From positions 930,001 through 994,000 of the forward strand of contig CAVRIT010000001.1 of assembly GCA_963721345.1 (NCBI GenBank): DNA of 64,000 nt, read 5' to 3'. This stretch comes from JACDAN01 sp963721345. Lineage in GTDB: Bacteria; Actinomycetota; Thermoleophilia; Gaiellales; Gaiellaceae. Position numbers and translations under genes: made by a program. Below the pieces are notes generated by a model that did not search any database, had not been told where the DNA came from, and saw nothing but the letters and a program-made list of their open reading frames with translations. Position 1 is the first letter of the stretch, and each line of letters opens with the position of its first letter. Positions 32,449-43,852 of the stretch are shown in pieces.

Positions 32449-32754
32449 CTAGGTGTCTGTGTCGCTGCCCTTCATCCGGTCGACCGTCGCCCGCCCCTCG
32501 GCGTGGACGGCCTGCCGGCGCGCGTCGGGATTCTCGGGCACGGTTTCCACGGCGTCCACCGGGGTCTCGGCGGCCTCGAACTCGTCGCGCTCCTCGACCA
32601 CCGGGCGCGACTCGTCCAGCCGCCGCCTGAGCTCGTCGGCGCGCGGATCGACCGGCGTGGGCTCGGCCGACCCGGGCGGCCGGCGTCTGAGCGTCTTCCA
32701 GAGAGCGGCCACCGCCACGGCGATTCCACCCAGGAACGCGAGGCGGCGGTCCAC
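32449..32754 (-). CDS. Small single-span membrane protein
   Basis: 101 aa: MDRRLAFLGGIAVAVAALWK gives one N-terminal membrane helix, followed by an Arg/Pro linker and a long charged helix (ELRRRLDESRPVVEERDEFE). Unknown function; similar short anchored proteins commonly sit upstream of rpsF in related actinobacteria, in my recollection. It diverges from rpsF. Confidence 0.65.
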   Translation of the reverse strand: MDRRLAFLGGIAVAVAALWKTLRRRPPGSAEPTPVDPRADELRRRLDESRPVVEERDEFEAAETPVDAVETVPENPDARRQAVHAEGRATVDRMKGSDTDT

Positions 32755-32765
32755 GAGGCCGATGC

Positions 32766-32771
32766 TACACT
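32766..32771 (+). promoter_or_regulatory. Probable -10 element of the rpsF operon
   Basis: TACACT fits the actinobacterial -10 pattern TAnnnT, 70 bp before the rpsF GTG. No convincing -35 was seen. The ribosome site GGAAGGAG is at 32821-32828. Confidence 0.4.
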
Positions 32772-32840
32772 GCCGCCCGCTTCCTGCCCCGCTGCCCGGA
32801 GCGTGGCCGTCCAGACCGAAGGAAGGAGACTCGGGACACC

Positions 32841-33224
32841 GTGACGCCGTACGAGATCCTGCTCATGCTCGACCCCGAGCTGCCGGAGGACCGGCAGTCG
32901 GAGATCGTCACCCGCACACACGAGCTGATCGAGCGCAGCGGCGGGACGTGGGATTCCCACGACGTGTGGGGGCGCCGCAAGCTGGCGTACGAGATCGACC
33001 ACAAGACCGACGGCGCCTATCACCTCCTGACCTTCTCGGCCGAGCCGGAGACGCTCGACGAGGTCTCCCGCGTCCTCAAGATCACGGACGGGGTCATGCG
33101 GCACCTGGCCGTTCGCCGCAGCGAGCGCAGTCCCGCCGGGACGGTAGCGCCGCCGGCCGAGGACCGGCAGGATGAGGTCCAGCCCGCGTCACTAGGTTCC
33201 GTAGGAACACAGGAGGAGGAGTAG
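32841..33224 (+). CDS. rpsF: 30S ribosomal protein S6
   Basis: 127 aa, GTG start. Core S6 fold (PYEILLMLDPELPEDRQSEI, GGTWDSHDVWGRRKLAYEID, GAYHLLTFSAEP, DGVMRHLAVRR) binds 16S rRNA with S18 in the central platform. It has an acidic, disordered C-terminal tail of about 30 residues. First gene of rpsF-ssb-rpsR-rplI. Confidence 0.96.
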   Translation: MTPYEILLMLDPELPEDRQSEIVTRTHELIERSGGTWDSHDVWGRRKLAYEIDHKTDGAYHLLTFSAEPETLDEVSRVLKITDGVMRHLAVRRSERSPAGTVAPPAEDRQDEVQPASLGSVGTQEEE

Positions 33225-33226
33225 TC

Positions 33227-33661
33227 ATGGCCAACATCAACCGCGTCGTTCTCGTCGGGAACCTCACCCGCGACCCCGAGCTCCGGCACACGCCGAGCGG
33301 CACCGCCGTCTGCAAGCTCCGCATCGCGGTCAACACGCGCCAGAAGGACGCCTCCACCGGCGAGTGGGGCGACAAGCCGAACTACTTCGACGTCACGGTC
33401 TGGGGCAACCAGGGCGAGAGCTGCGCGCAGTACCTCGCGAAGGGCCGCGCAGTCGCAGTCGACGGACGCCTCGACTGGCGCGAGTGGGAGGCGCAGGACG
33501 GCACGAAGCGCCAGGCGGTCGAGATCATCGCCGACACCGTCCAGTTCATCGGCGGCCGCGGTGAGGGCGAGGGCGGCGAGCGCCAGTTCGTCCCGGCCGG
33601 CGCCGCGAAGGAGAGCGCCGACTTCCCGGCCTCGGCCAGCGACGACGACATCCCCTTCTAG
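33227..33661 (+). CDS. ssb: Single-stranded DNA-binding protein
   Basis: 144 aa. OB fold begins INRVVLVGNLTRDPELRHTP and includes CKLRIAVNTRQKD and YFDVTVWGNQGE. The C-terminal tip DDDIPF is the partner-docking peptide recognised by replication and repair proteins. GAGGAGGAG precedes the ATG. The linker is short, as in some actinobacterial SSBs. Confidence 0.96.
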   Translation: MANINRVVLVGNLTRDPELRHTPSGTAVCKLRIAVNTRQKDASTGEWGDKPNYFDVTVWGNQGESCAQYLAKGRAVAVDGRLDWREWEAQDGTKRQAVEIIADTVQFIGGRGEGEGGERQFVPAGAAKESADFPASASDDDIPF

Positions 33662-33670
33662 GAGCAGCGA

Positions 33671-33943
33671 GTGCCCAAGGCCAGACGAGGAGCGGAGCAA
33701 CAGCGGAGCGGGCGCCGCGGGCCGCCGACCGGCCCGATCAAGCGGCGGTCGTGCCAGTTCTGCCGCGACAAGGTGGACGAGGTCGACTACAAGAACGTGA
33801 ACCAGCTGCGCCGGTTCGTCTCCGAGAAGGGAAAGATCCGCTCGCGACGCATCACCGGCGCTTGCCGGCGCCACCAGCGCCAGGTCGCGCTCGCCGTCAA
33901 GCGCGCGCGTGAGATGGCGCTGCTGCCCTACGCAACGACATAG
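33671..33943 (+). CDS. rpsR: 30S ribosomal protein S18
   Basis: 90 aa, GTG start nine bases after ssb. The basic N-terminus (RRGAEQQRSGRRGPPTGPIK) is followed by the S18 core CQFCRDKVDEVDYKNV-NQLRRFV and RITGACRRHQRQVALAVKRA. The CxxC pair in CQFC and the third Cys in GAC are the zinc-binding form of S18. Confidence 0.96.
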   Translation: MPKARRGAEQQRSGRRGPPTGPIKRRSCQFCRDKVDEVDYKNVNQLRRFVSEKGKIRSRRITGACRRHQRQVALAVKRAREMALLPYATT

Positions 33944-33948
33944 CCGCC

Positions 33949-34701
33949 ATGCAGGTGATCCTCCTCAAGGACGTCGAGAAGGTCGGGCTGCGCGGCGAGG
34001 TCGTGGACGTGGCGCGCGGCTATGCGCGGAACTTCCTCCTGCCGCGGAAGCTGGCGGAGGCGGCCACGACGGGCGCCCTCGAGGAGCTTCGCCGTCGTGA
34101 CGAGCAGCGCGCGCGCCAGGAGGCGCGGACGCACGAGGAGGCGCGCGAGATCGCCGACCGTCTCGAGCAGACCGTGCTCCGATTCGACGTGAAGGCGGGC
34201 CCGACGGGGTCGCTCTTCGGATCGGTGACGGCGACGGACGTCGCCGACAAGCTCTGGACCGACCACAAGATCAGGATCGACCGCCGCAAGGTCGACCTCG
34301 GCGAGTCGATCAAGCGCGTCGGCCGCCACGAGGTGCCTGCGGAGGTCTTCACGGACGTCACCGCGACGCTGCGCCTCGAGGTCGTGCCCGAGGGAGGCGA
34401 TCTCGCCGAGATGGAGGTGCTCGAGGCAGCCGCCAAGGCCGAGGAGGAGGCTGCGGCTGCCGCCGCTGCCGCGGAGGCCGCCGCGGTCGAGCCCGAGGGC
34501 GCCGTGGAGGAGGCGTGGGTCGCGGAGGCCGAGGCGCTGGAAGAGGCGCCGGCCGAAGAGGGCGCCGATCCGGCTGCCGAAGAGGGCGGCGAGCCCTCAG
34601 CGGAGGGCACCGAGGCCTCGGCGGAAGAGGGCGGCGAGGCACCGCCCGACGACGAGCCCGCGGTCGAACCGGCCGACGAGCCGGCGGACTCCGACCGGTA
34701 A
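33949..34701 (+). CDS. rplI: 50S ribosomal protein L9 with long acidic tail
   Basis: 250 aa. Residues 1-~148 are L9: MQVILLKDVEKVGLRGEVVD, then VARGYARNFLLPRKLA, a connecting helix and the C-terminal domain (GSLFGSVTATDVADKL... HEVPAEVFTDVTATLRLEVV). Residues ~150-250 form an extra Glu/Ala-rich, low-complexity tail (EEEAAAAAAAAEAAAVEPEG type). The tail is much longer than usual for L9 and is encoded by GAG/GCC repeats, so its length may vary. A hairpin terminator follows. Confidence 0.95.
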   Translation: MQVILLKDVEKVGLRGEVVDVARGYARNFLLPRKLAEAATTGALEELRRRDEQRARQEARTHEEAREIADRLEQTVLRFDVKAGPTGSLFGSVTATDVADKLWTDHKIRIDRRKVDLGESIKRVGRHEVPAEVFTDVTATLRLEVVPEGGDLAEMEVLEAAAKAEEEAAAAAAAAEAAAVEPEGAVEEAWVAEAEALEEAPAEEGADPAAEEGGEPSAEGTEASAEEGGEAPPDDEPAVEPADEPADSDR

Positions 34702-34716
34702 CGATTTCGCAACGAC

Positions 34717-34835
34717 CTGTCCACAGGCTTTTCCCAAGCCTGTGGACGCAGGCACGGAAAACCCGCTCGGAGCGGGAAGTCCGGCGCCGCTGAGACGACC
34801 GCGCGTGGGGACAACGTCCGGCGTGCGGTGGACAA
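34717..34835. promoter_or_regulatory. Cluster of DnaA-box-like sequences upstream of dnaB
   Basis: Against the actinobacterial box TTGTCCACA: CTGTCCACA at 34717-34725 (8/9), reverse GCGTCCACA at 34741-34749 (7/9), reverse TTGTCCCCA at 34806-34814 (8/9) and reverse TTGTCCACC at 34827-34835 (8/9). Four near-matches in 119 bp of non-coding DNA directly before dnaB could be DnaA control or an origin-type region. Confidence 0.4.
34719..34747 (+). terminator. Hairpin after rplI
   Basis: Perfect 12-bp inverted repeat GTCCACAGGCTT / AAGCCTGTGGAC with loop TTCCC, 18 bp after the rplI stop. Likely ends the rpsF operon; its arms also look like DnaA boxes, so the hairpin may instead be incidental. Confidence 0.6.
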
Positions 34836-34930
34836 TCACCCGCGAACATGCGTTCTTTCACCTGCATACATCAGGGTTTTCTCCCTAGTAGTAAGGGACG
34901 GCGCAGTTGCGTCCGGGCCCGAGAACCGGA

Positions 34931-36304
34931 ATGAATGCCCGAGTGAGCGCTCAGGTCGCCCAAGTCGCCCAGGTCCCGCAGACGGCCCCGGTCCCGCCGC
35001 AGAATCTCGACGCCGAGGAGTCAGTCCTCGGCTCGATGATGCTCTCCCCCGGCGCGATCGGGGCCGTCAGCGAGATCCTCGACGCGAGCGACTTCTACCG
35101 CGAGAGCCACGCGAAGATCTATCGCTCCGCACTCTCGCTGTACGCACGCGGCGAGCCGGTCGACGCGATCACGCTGGTCGACGCGCTCGACGAGTCCGGC
35201 GAGCTGGAGCCCGCGGGGGGCCGCAGCCGGATCCAGGAGCTCGCGACGCTCGTCCCCGCGTCGGCGAACGCCGCGCACTACGCGCGAATCGTCCGCGAGA
35301 TGGCGACGCTGCGCGGGTTGATCCGCGTCGGCCAGGAGGTCGGGCGGCTCGGCTGGGATCGTCCGGGCGAGACGATCGATCTCGTCGACCGCGCCGAGCA
35401 GCTGATCTTCGAGCTGTCCCAGAGCCGAGTCACGAGCGAGTTCGCGCACATCGAGGCGCTGCTGAAGGAGAGCTTCGAGCGGATCACCCAGCTCTACGAG
35501 GCCGGCGAGGACGTGACCGGCGTTCCTTGCGGCTTCCGCGACATCGACCGGCTGACCTCCGGCTTCCAGCCCGGGAACCTGATCATCGTCGCCGCGCGCC
35601 CGAGCATGGGCAAGTCGGGCCTCGCGCTGAACATGGCGGTGAACGTCGCCGTGCGGCGCGAGCTGCCGGTCGCGATCTTCACGCTGGAGATGTCGAAGTC
35701 GGAGGTCACCCAGCGGCTGATGTGCAGCGAGGCGAAGGTCGAGTCCCAGCGCCTGCGCAACGGCAAGCTCGGCGCCGACGACTGGCCCCGCCTGACAGCG
35801 GCCTGCGACAAGCTTGCGAAGGCGCCGATCTACGTCGACGACACGGGCTCGATCACGATGATGGAGATCCGCTCGAAGGCGCGGCGCCTGAAGTCGAGGG
35901 AGCCGAACCTCGCGCTGATCATCGTCGACTACCTCCAGCTGATGACCTCGGGCTCGAACCCGGAGAACCGCGTCCAGGAGGTCTCGCAGATCTCGAGGAA
36001 CCTGAAGGTGCTCGCGCGCGACCTCGACGTCCCGGTGATCGCGCTGTCCCAGCTGTCGCGGGCCGTCGAGCAACGCCACGACAAGCGGCCGATCCTTTCG
36101 GACCTCAGAGAATCCGGCGTCCTCGAGCAGGACGCGGATCTCGTCTTCTTCATCTACCGCGACGAGTACTACAACGACGAGAGCGACGCGCAGGGGATCG
36201 CGGAGCTCCACCTCGCCAAGCACCGGAACGGGCCCACGGGGACGGAGAAGCTCGCGTGGCTCAACCGGTACGCGAAGTTCGCCGACCTGGCTCCGAGCGC
36301 CTAG
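34931..36304 (+). CDS. dnaB: Replicative DNA helicase
   Basis: ~457 aa. The N-terminal domain PPQNLDAEESVLGSMML (primase/DnaC-interacting region) leads to a RecA-like domain with Walker A ARPSMGKSGLALN, Walker B LIIVDYLQLM, then RESGVLEQDADLVFFIYRDE and GTEKLAWLNRY with the arginine-finger region. No intein. ATG 34931 (MNARVSAQVAQ) is preferred; the exact start is uncertain because the N-terminal Gln/Val repeat is poorly conserved. Order rplI-dnaB is typical of actinobacteria. Confidence 0.95.
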   Translation: MNARVSAQVAQVAQVPQTAPVPPQNLDAEESVLGSMMLSPGAIGAVSEILDASDFYRESHAKIYRSALSLYARGEPVDAITLVDALDESGELEPAGGRSRIQELATLVPASANAAHYARIVREMATLRGLIRVGQEVGRLGWDRPGETIDLVDRAEQLIFELSQSRVTSEFAHIEALLKESFERITQLYEAGEDVTGVPCGFRDIDRLTSGFQPGNLIIVAARPSMGKSGLALNMAVNVAVRRELPVAIFTLEMSKSEVTQRLMCSEAKVESQRLRNGKLGADDWPRLTAACDKLAKAPIYVDDTGSITMMEIRSKARRLKSREPNLALIIVDYLQLMTSGSNPENRVQEVSQISRNLKVLARDLDVPVIALSQLSRAVEQRHDKRPILSDLRESGVLEQDADLVFFIYRDEYYNDESDAQGIAELHLAKHRNGPTGTEKLAWLNRYAKFADLAPSA

Positions 36305-36331
36305 CCGGTCGGTCCGGCAGACTCAGCTCCA

Positions 36332-37630
<1,299 letters not shown>

Positions 37631-38806
37631 GGGTGCTGCTGATCGGATCGGGCGGCCGCGAGCACGCGCTCGCCTGGAAGCTGAGCCAGAGCCCGCTGCT
37701 CTCGGAGCTCCATGCCGCCCCTGGGAATCCCGGCATCGCGCGGCTCGGGGAGTGCCATCCGGTGCGCGCCGAGGATGCCGAAGGGCTGCTCGATCTGGCG
37801 CGCGGGCTCCACGTCGACCTTGCGGTCGTCGGCCCGGAGGTGCCGCTCGTCGCGGGCGTCGCCGACGAGCTGCGCCACGCGGGCGTCCCGGTGTTCGGAC
37901 CGAGCGCCGCGGCCGCGCGCATCGAGGGCTCCAAGCTCTTCGCCAAGGACGTGATGCGCGCCGCCGCCGTCCCGGCCGCGCGGACGCTGACGTCGCCCGA
38001 GGCGCCGTGCGTCGTCAAGCTCGACGGGCTTGCAGCAGGAAAGGGCGTCTTCGTCTGTCCCGATCAGGACGCCCTGGATGCAGCGCTCGAGGAGGTCTCG
38101 GGCGCGGAAGGGCCGCTCGTGATCGAGGAGCTGCTCGAGGGCGAGGAGCTGTCGGTGTTCGCGCTCGCCAGCGGCGTGCGGGCGACGGTGCTGCCGAGCG
38201 CGCAGGACCACAAGCGCGCGTTCGACGGCGACGAGGGCCCGAACACCGGCGGCATGGGCGCGTACTCCCCGGTCCCAGGCTTCGACGAGTCCGCGACGGA
38301 GGAGCTCGTCGAGCTGATTCACCTGCCCGTGCTGCGGGAGCTCGACGCGCGCGGGGCGCCGTTCGTCGGGGCGCTGTTCGCCGGCGTGATGCAGACCGCG
38401 GCAGGCCCGAAGGTGCTCGAGTTCAACTGCCGGCTCGGAGACCCGGAGACGCAGGTGCTTCTTCCCCGCCTCGAAGGCGACCTGCTCGCTGCGTTCGCCG
38501 GGGCCGCGGCGGGCGAGCCCGGAGAGTCGCTCGAAGTGTCCGACGAGACCGCCGTGACCGTCGTCCTCGCAGCGGGGAACTATCCGGCAGGCGGCGACTC
38601 CGGAACCCCGATCCATGGCATCGGGGACGCTGAGGCCGCCGGCGCGCTCGTGTTCCACGCCGGGACGGCGATGCGTGGCGAGCAGCTCGTGACGAACGGC
38701 GGCCGGATTCTGAACGTCACTGCGCTCGGGCCGACGCTCGACGAGGCGCGGCAACGGGCGTACGAGGCGTGTGAGCTGATTTCCTTCGAGGGGATGCGTT
38801 ACCGGC

Positions 38807-39325
<519 letters not shown>

Positions 39326-39346
39326 ACCGCCTCTAGAATCGAGCCG

Positions 39347-40673
39347 GTGATCGCCAGGTACTCGCGCCCGGCCATGGCCAGGATCTGGTCGGACGAGGGG
39401 AAGCTGGCCCGGTGGCTCGAGGTCGAGCTCGCCGCGTTGGACGGCTGGGCAGCGGTGGGCGTCGTTCCGGCCGAGGCTGCTGCCGAGATCCGCGAGCGGG
39501 CCGTTCCGCCGACCGCCGAGCGCGTGGCGGAGATCGAGGAGCGCACACAGCACGACGTCGCAGCGTTCGTCGACGCGGTCGGCGAGCAGCTCGGGCCGGT
39601 CGGCCGCTGGTTCCACTACGGCCTCACGTCGTCGGACGTCCTCGACACCGCGCTGTCGCTGCAGATCCAGGCTGCGGGCGAGCTCGTGATGGAGGGCCTC
39701 GAAGCTGCGCTCGACGCGGTGATCCGACGGGCGGAGGAGCACCGGGACACGCTGATGATGGGACGCACGCACGGCGTCCACGCCGAGCCGACGACGTTCG
39801 GGCTCAAGCTCGCCGTGTGGGCGTTCGAGCTCGATCGTGCGCGCGGCCGCGGTGCGCGCCGCACTCGAGACGATGCGGGTCGGGAAGCTGTCGGGCGCCG
39901 TCGGGACGTACTCGGCCACCGATCCGGAGGTCGAGCGCACCGCCTGCGAGTCCCTCGGCCTCGAGCCCGCCGAAGCGTCTACCCAGATCCTGCAGCGAGA
40001 CCGGCACGCCGGTCTGCTCTCGGCGCTGGCGGTGGCCGCCGCCTCGCTGGAGAAGTTCGCGCTGGAGATCCGCCACCTGGCGCGGACGGAGGTGCGCGAG
40101 GTCGAGGAGCCCTTCCGCCGGGGACAGAAAGGCTCGTCGGCGATGCCGCACAAGAAGAACCCCGTGGTCGCCGAGCGCATCTGCGGGCTGGCGCGGATCG
40201 TCCGAGCTGCGGCCGTTGTGGGCTTCGAGAACGTCGCGCTCTGGCACGAGCGGGACATCTCGCACTCCTCGGCGGAGCGTGTCGCGATCCCCGACGCCTT
40301 TCTGGCGCTCGACTACATGCTCGACCGGTTCACCTGGCTCGTCGACGGGCTCGTCGTACGGCCGGAGCGGATGCGCCGCAACCTCGAAGCGAGTCACGGC
40401 CTCTTCTTCAGCCAGCGCCTGCTCCTCGCGCTCGTCGAGCGCGGCCTCGAGCGAGGGCGAGCCTACGAGCTCGTCCAGCGTGCCGCGATGCGCGCCTGGG
40501 ACGAGGAGCAGGACTTCGCGACACTCGCGCGCGCCGACGCGGAGATCTCCGCGTCGCTCGACGCGGACGCCTTCGACGCGACTTTCGACCTCGCCGCCTA
40601 CACACGCCACGTCGACGCGGTGTTCGAGCGGCTCCACGCCCTGTCCCGGAGAGAGGAGCACATCCATGCCTGA
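39347..40673 (+). CDS. purB: Adenylosuccinate lyase, frameshifted
   Basis: Cleaves SAICAR and adenylosuccinate. From GTG 39347: YSRPAMARIWSDEGKLARWL, THDVAAFV-like block (QHDVAAFVDAV), GLTSSDVLDTALSLQ, MGRTHGVHAEPTTFGLK. One extra base in the GC repeat near 39841 shifts the frame; the second part has GAVGTYSATDP, the lyase signature GSSAMPHKKNPVVAERI, and LWHERDISHSSAER. Both halves are fully conserved and the gene is a core biosynthetic one, so the shift is almost certainly an error. The stop overlaps purC. Confidence 0.92.
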
Positions 40674-41529
40674 AGCCGTCGCCCACCTCGGAAGCGGAAA
40701 GGTCCGCGAGCTCTACGCGCTCGACGACGACCGCTTGCTGCTCGTTGCCAGCGACCGGATCTCGACCTTCGACGTCGTCCTCCCGACCGAGATCCCTGAC
40801 AAGGGCCGGGTTCTCACCGGCCTCTCGGCGTTCTGGTTCGCGAGGACGCAGGACGTCTGCCCGAACCACCTGATCGTGCTGCGCTCGGACGGGCGCTCAC
40901 TGGAGTGCCGGCGGCTCGAGATGCTGCCGATCGAGTGCGTCGTCCGCGGGTATCTCGCCGGCTCCGGCTGGAAGGACTACCAGGCCGGCGGCGAGGTCTG
41001 CGGCCACGCGCTGCCCGAAGGCCTCCAGGAGTCGGACCGTCTGCCCGAGCCGATCTTCACACCGGCGACGAAGGCACAGACGGGGCACGACGAGAACATC
41101 ACACGTGAAGAGGCCGCCGAGCTCGTGGGCCCAGAGCGGCTGGCCGAAGTCGAGGCGACGTCGCTCGAGCTGTATCGCTTCGCGTCCGAGCACGCCGCGG
41201 CGCGCGGGATCATCATCGCCGACACGAAGTTCGAGTTCGGAATCGACAGCGAAGGCACACTCGTCCTCGCGGACGAGGCGTTCACGCCGGATTCGTCCCG
41301 GTTCTGGCCGGCGGACGACTACAAGCCCGGCAGCGCGCAGCCCTCCTTCGACAAGCAGTACGTCCGCGACTACTGCGAGACGCTCGGCTGGGACAAGGCC
41401 GAGCCGGGACCCGAGGTGCCCGCCGAAGTCGTCGCCGGGACGCGGCAGCGCTACGTCGAAGCGTTCGAGCGCCTGACGGAGATCCCGTTCGACCGCTACC
41501 TCGAGGACCCGGAGGTCGTGCTCCGATGA
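40666..41529 (+). CDS. purC: SAICAR synthetase
   Basis: 287 aa; ATG 40666 behind GGAGAGAGGAG. Condenses CAIR with aspartate using ATP. GSGKVRELYALDDDRLLLVA, SDRISTFDVVLPTEIPDKGR, LPIECVVRGYLAGSGWKDY, ATKAQTGHDENIT, IADTKFEFGID and DEAFTPDSSRFWPADDY are all diagnostic. It overlaps purS by 4 bp. Confidence 0.96.
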   Translation: MPEAVAHLGSGKVRELYALDDDRLLLVASDRISTFDVVLPTEIPDKGRVLTGLSAFWFARTQDVCPNHLIVLRSDGRSLECRRLEMLPIECVVRGYLAGSGWKDYQAGGEVCGHALPEGLQESDRLPEPIFTPATKAQTGHDENITREEAAELVGPERLAEVEATSLELYRFASEHAAARGIIIADTKFEFGIDSEGTLVLADEAFTPDSSRFWPADDYKPGSAQPSFDKQYVRDYCETLGWDKAEPGPEVPAEVVAGTRQRYVEAFERLTEIPFDRYLEDPEVVLR

Positions 41530-41765
41530 GAGCGACGGTCCTGGTCCGGCCGAAGCCCGGCATCCTCGATCCGCAGGGCGAGGCCGTCGAGAGCTCGCTC
41601 CGCGAGCTCGGCTTCGCCGTCGGTGAGGCGCGCGTCGGACGGGTCGTGGACCTCGAGGTCGAGGCGAGCGACCCCAACGCCGCCCGCTCCGAGGTCGAGC
41701 GGATGTGCGAGCAGCTCCTGACGAACCCGCTGATCGAGAGCTACGAGATCGAGCTCGGTTCGTGA
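41526..41765 (+). CDS. purS: FGAM synthetase small subunit
   Basis: 79 aa. The sequence MRATVLVRPKPGILDPQGEA, LRELGFAVGEARVGRVVDLE and CEQLLTNPLIESYEIEL is typical PurS. It bridges PurQ and PurL in the three-subunit FGAM synthetase. Overlaps purC and purQ. Confidence 0.95.
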   Translation: MRATVLVRPKPGILDPQGEAVESSLRELGFAVGEARVGRVVDLEVEASDPNAARSEVERMCEQLLTNPLIESYEIELGS

Positions 41766-42472
41766 CCGAGAGCCGTCCCCGCATCGCGGTCGTCACCTTC
41801 CCGGGGTCGAACGACGACCGGGATGCCCTGCTCGCCCTCGAGGGCCTCGGCGCCGACGCGGTGCCCGTCTGGCACGCAGACGACGAGCTCCCGGGCGTCA
41901 CCGCTGTCGTCCTGCCGGGCGGCTTCTCCTACGGCGACTACCTCCGCTGCGGCGCGATCGCACGGTTCTCGCCGGCGATGAAGGCGGTCTCGACATTCGC
42001 GGCCGAGGGCGGTCTCGTCCTCGGGATCTGCAATGGCTTCCAGATCCTCTGCGAGGCGGGGCTCCTCCCAGGCGCCCTGCGCCCGAACGCGTCGCTCGCA
42101 TTCATCTCTCGTGATGTCGTTTTGAGGATCGAGCGCAACGATCTGCCGTTCACGGCTCGCTGCGCACCCGGGCAGGAGCTGACGATCCCGATCAAGCACG
42201 GCGAGGGGTGCTGGTTCGCAGGCGCGGACCTCCTCGCAGAGCTCGAAGCGAAGCGCCAGATCGTGCTCCGCTACGCGGAGAACCCGAACGGCTCCGTCGG
42301 GGACGTCGCGGGAGTCTGCAACGAGCGCGGCAACGTCATGGGGCTGATGCCGCACCCGGAGCATGCGGTCGACCCGCTCGTCGGCTCCACCGACGGTGCG
42401 CTGATCCTCGGGGCGCTCGTTGAGGCGGCCCGCGAGGCCTCGGACCGGCTCGTCGCAACTGCGGCCGGCTAG
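41762..42472 (+). CDS. purQ: FGAM synthetase glutaminase subunit
   Basis: 236 aa, GTG start overlapping the purS stop. Class I glutaminase giving ammonia to PurL. VVTFPGSNDDRDALLALEGL, VLPGGFSYGDYLRCGAIARF, catalytic Cys in GICNGFQILCEAG, and His-Glu pair in LMPHPEHAVDPLVG. The large subunit purL is not next to it but about 20 kb to the right. Confidence 0.95.
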   Translation: MTESRPRIAVVTFPGSNDDRDALLALEGLGADAVPVWHADDELPGVTAVVLPGGFSYGDYLRCGAIARFSPAMKAVSTFAAEGGLVLGICNGFQILCEAGLLPGALRPNASLAFISRDVVLRIERNDLPFTARCAPGQELTIPIKHGEGCWFAGADLLAELEAKRQIVLRYAENPNGSVGDVAGVCNERGNVMGLMPHPEHAVDPLVGSTDGALILGALVEAAREASDRLVATAAG

Positions 42473-42735
42473 CCACGGTCGAAGCGGAGCGCGGCAGCCA
42501 GCGCCTCGTGCTCGCCCAGCGCCTTGCGGAGCCGTTCCAGGTCGGCACCGCGCAGCGTCACGGGCCCGCGGCGCGTGACTCCGTCGGTCGTGTAGGCGAA
42601 GCGGACGAGCCAGTCGCCCTTCGCGTCTTCGAGAAGCTGAACCAGTGACGCGAAGCGCTTGTCGCCGGCGCGCTGCTGCAACCGGACCTCGTCGACGACG
42701 GTCGCCTTGCCCCAAAGTGTCGTGATGTCTGTCAT
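42469..42735 (-). CDS. Conserved hypothetical protein, 88 aa
   Basis: MTDITTLWGKATVVDEVRLQ ... DWLVRFAYTTDGVTRRGPVT ... ERLRKALGEHEALAAALRFD. Predicted beta-rich core with a C-terminal helix; no known domain or membrane segment. It converges on purQ with a 4-bp overlap. Codon use is like its neighbours. Confidence 0.65.
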   Translation of the reverse strand: MTDITTLWGKATVVDEVRLQQRAGDKRFASLVQLLEDAKGDWLVRFAYTTDGVTRRGPVTLRGADLERLRKALGEHEALAAALRFDRG

Positions 42736-42800
42736 GGCAACGACGCTAGCGCGAAAACTGACACGTGTGTGTGTCGGAACTGTGTCGAAAGCGTTCCGGG

Positions 42801-43839
42801 CTATCCCCAGCGAAAGCCGACCGGCGCCGCAGCCGGCGCCAACGGCGACTCCGGCAGCGACGGATCGAGCGGCGCCAGGTTGTACCCGGCGGGAGCGACG
42901 TCGTTGGGCGTGTCCGGATGGAACAGCGACGCGAGGTATTGGATGTGCCCGCGCCCGACGCCGAGCTCGAACTGGCCGCCGCCGTACATGCCGATCCCGC
43001 GCTCGGCGCAGTAGTCGTAGGTCTCGAACAACCGCCGCAACGGCCCGAACCGCGACGGCTTGATGTTGATCGTGCGGGGCGGGAACGGCAGCGCCTCGAT
43101 GTCCGCCACGGAATGAATCGGCGCGTCCCAGGTGATCCGGTCTCGATGCGGTTCCAGGACGCGGTCGGTCTCCGGCGTGAGGTCTGGATCTTCGATCCAG
43201 GCACTGGGAAACGCCTCGGCGACGAGCCGGTAGAGGGCGGGGTCGGCGGGGTTGTCGACGATCGTCCCCTTGTACTGGCCCTTGAGATCGAGGGTGTCGA
43301 CCTCCGCGAGCTCGAACGAGCTCGGCGACGAGCTCCGGCGTCCACTCCGGAACAGGGTCGAGCTTGAACCGCGTGGTCGGATGCACGTCGAGCAGCGCGC
43401 GCAGGTGGTCGATCGACGACCGCGTCGAGACGACGAAGGCGACCGGGCTCGCCTCCCGGCCCACGGCCTCCGCCAGCGACTTGCCGTCCTGCCGGAGCGC
43501 AAGGTCCAGCGCCGCGCTCTCGACCGCCCAGCGGCGGTAGTCGCGAAACGCCGACATCCCGGGCTCCGCCTGGAAGAGCTCGACGCCGTCGAGGTGGCTC
43601 GAGAACGACTCGAGCGTCCAGCTGCCGGCGAGCGGAAGCTGCGGGCCCACCACCGCGAAGCCGTCGTGATCCTCGGTGCTGTAGGTGACGTCCTCGCCGA
43701 GCCCCTCCTCGCCGCCGCCGCGCAGGTGGACGATCGTCGTCACACGGGTGAACTCGCTGGAGACCTCGTGCTCGAGTCGCTCGAGCTCGTGGCCCTCGAT
43801 CGTCAGCGGCAGGTCTGCGAGACGCTCGTAGGTCGACAC
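42801..43839 (-). CDS. Enolase-superfamily enzyme, frameshifted
   Basis: ~345 aa from GTG 43839 (MSTYERLADLPLTIEGHELE). The N-terminal capping domain includes VTTIVHLRGGGEEGLGEDVT. A shift near 43312 separates it from the barrel part (ELAEVDTLDLKGQYKG, WIEDPDLTPETD, RITWDAPIHS, INIKPSRFGPLRRLFETYDY). Lys in FKLDPV/DLKGQY, the acidic metal ligands in WIEDP and TWDAP, and Lys in INIKPS match the superfamily pattern of Lys general bases and three acidic ligands. The reaction is unknown (a racemase, epimerase or cycloisomerase-type step). Confidence 0.75.
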
Positions 43840-43852
43840 AATGCTGCCGAGT

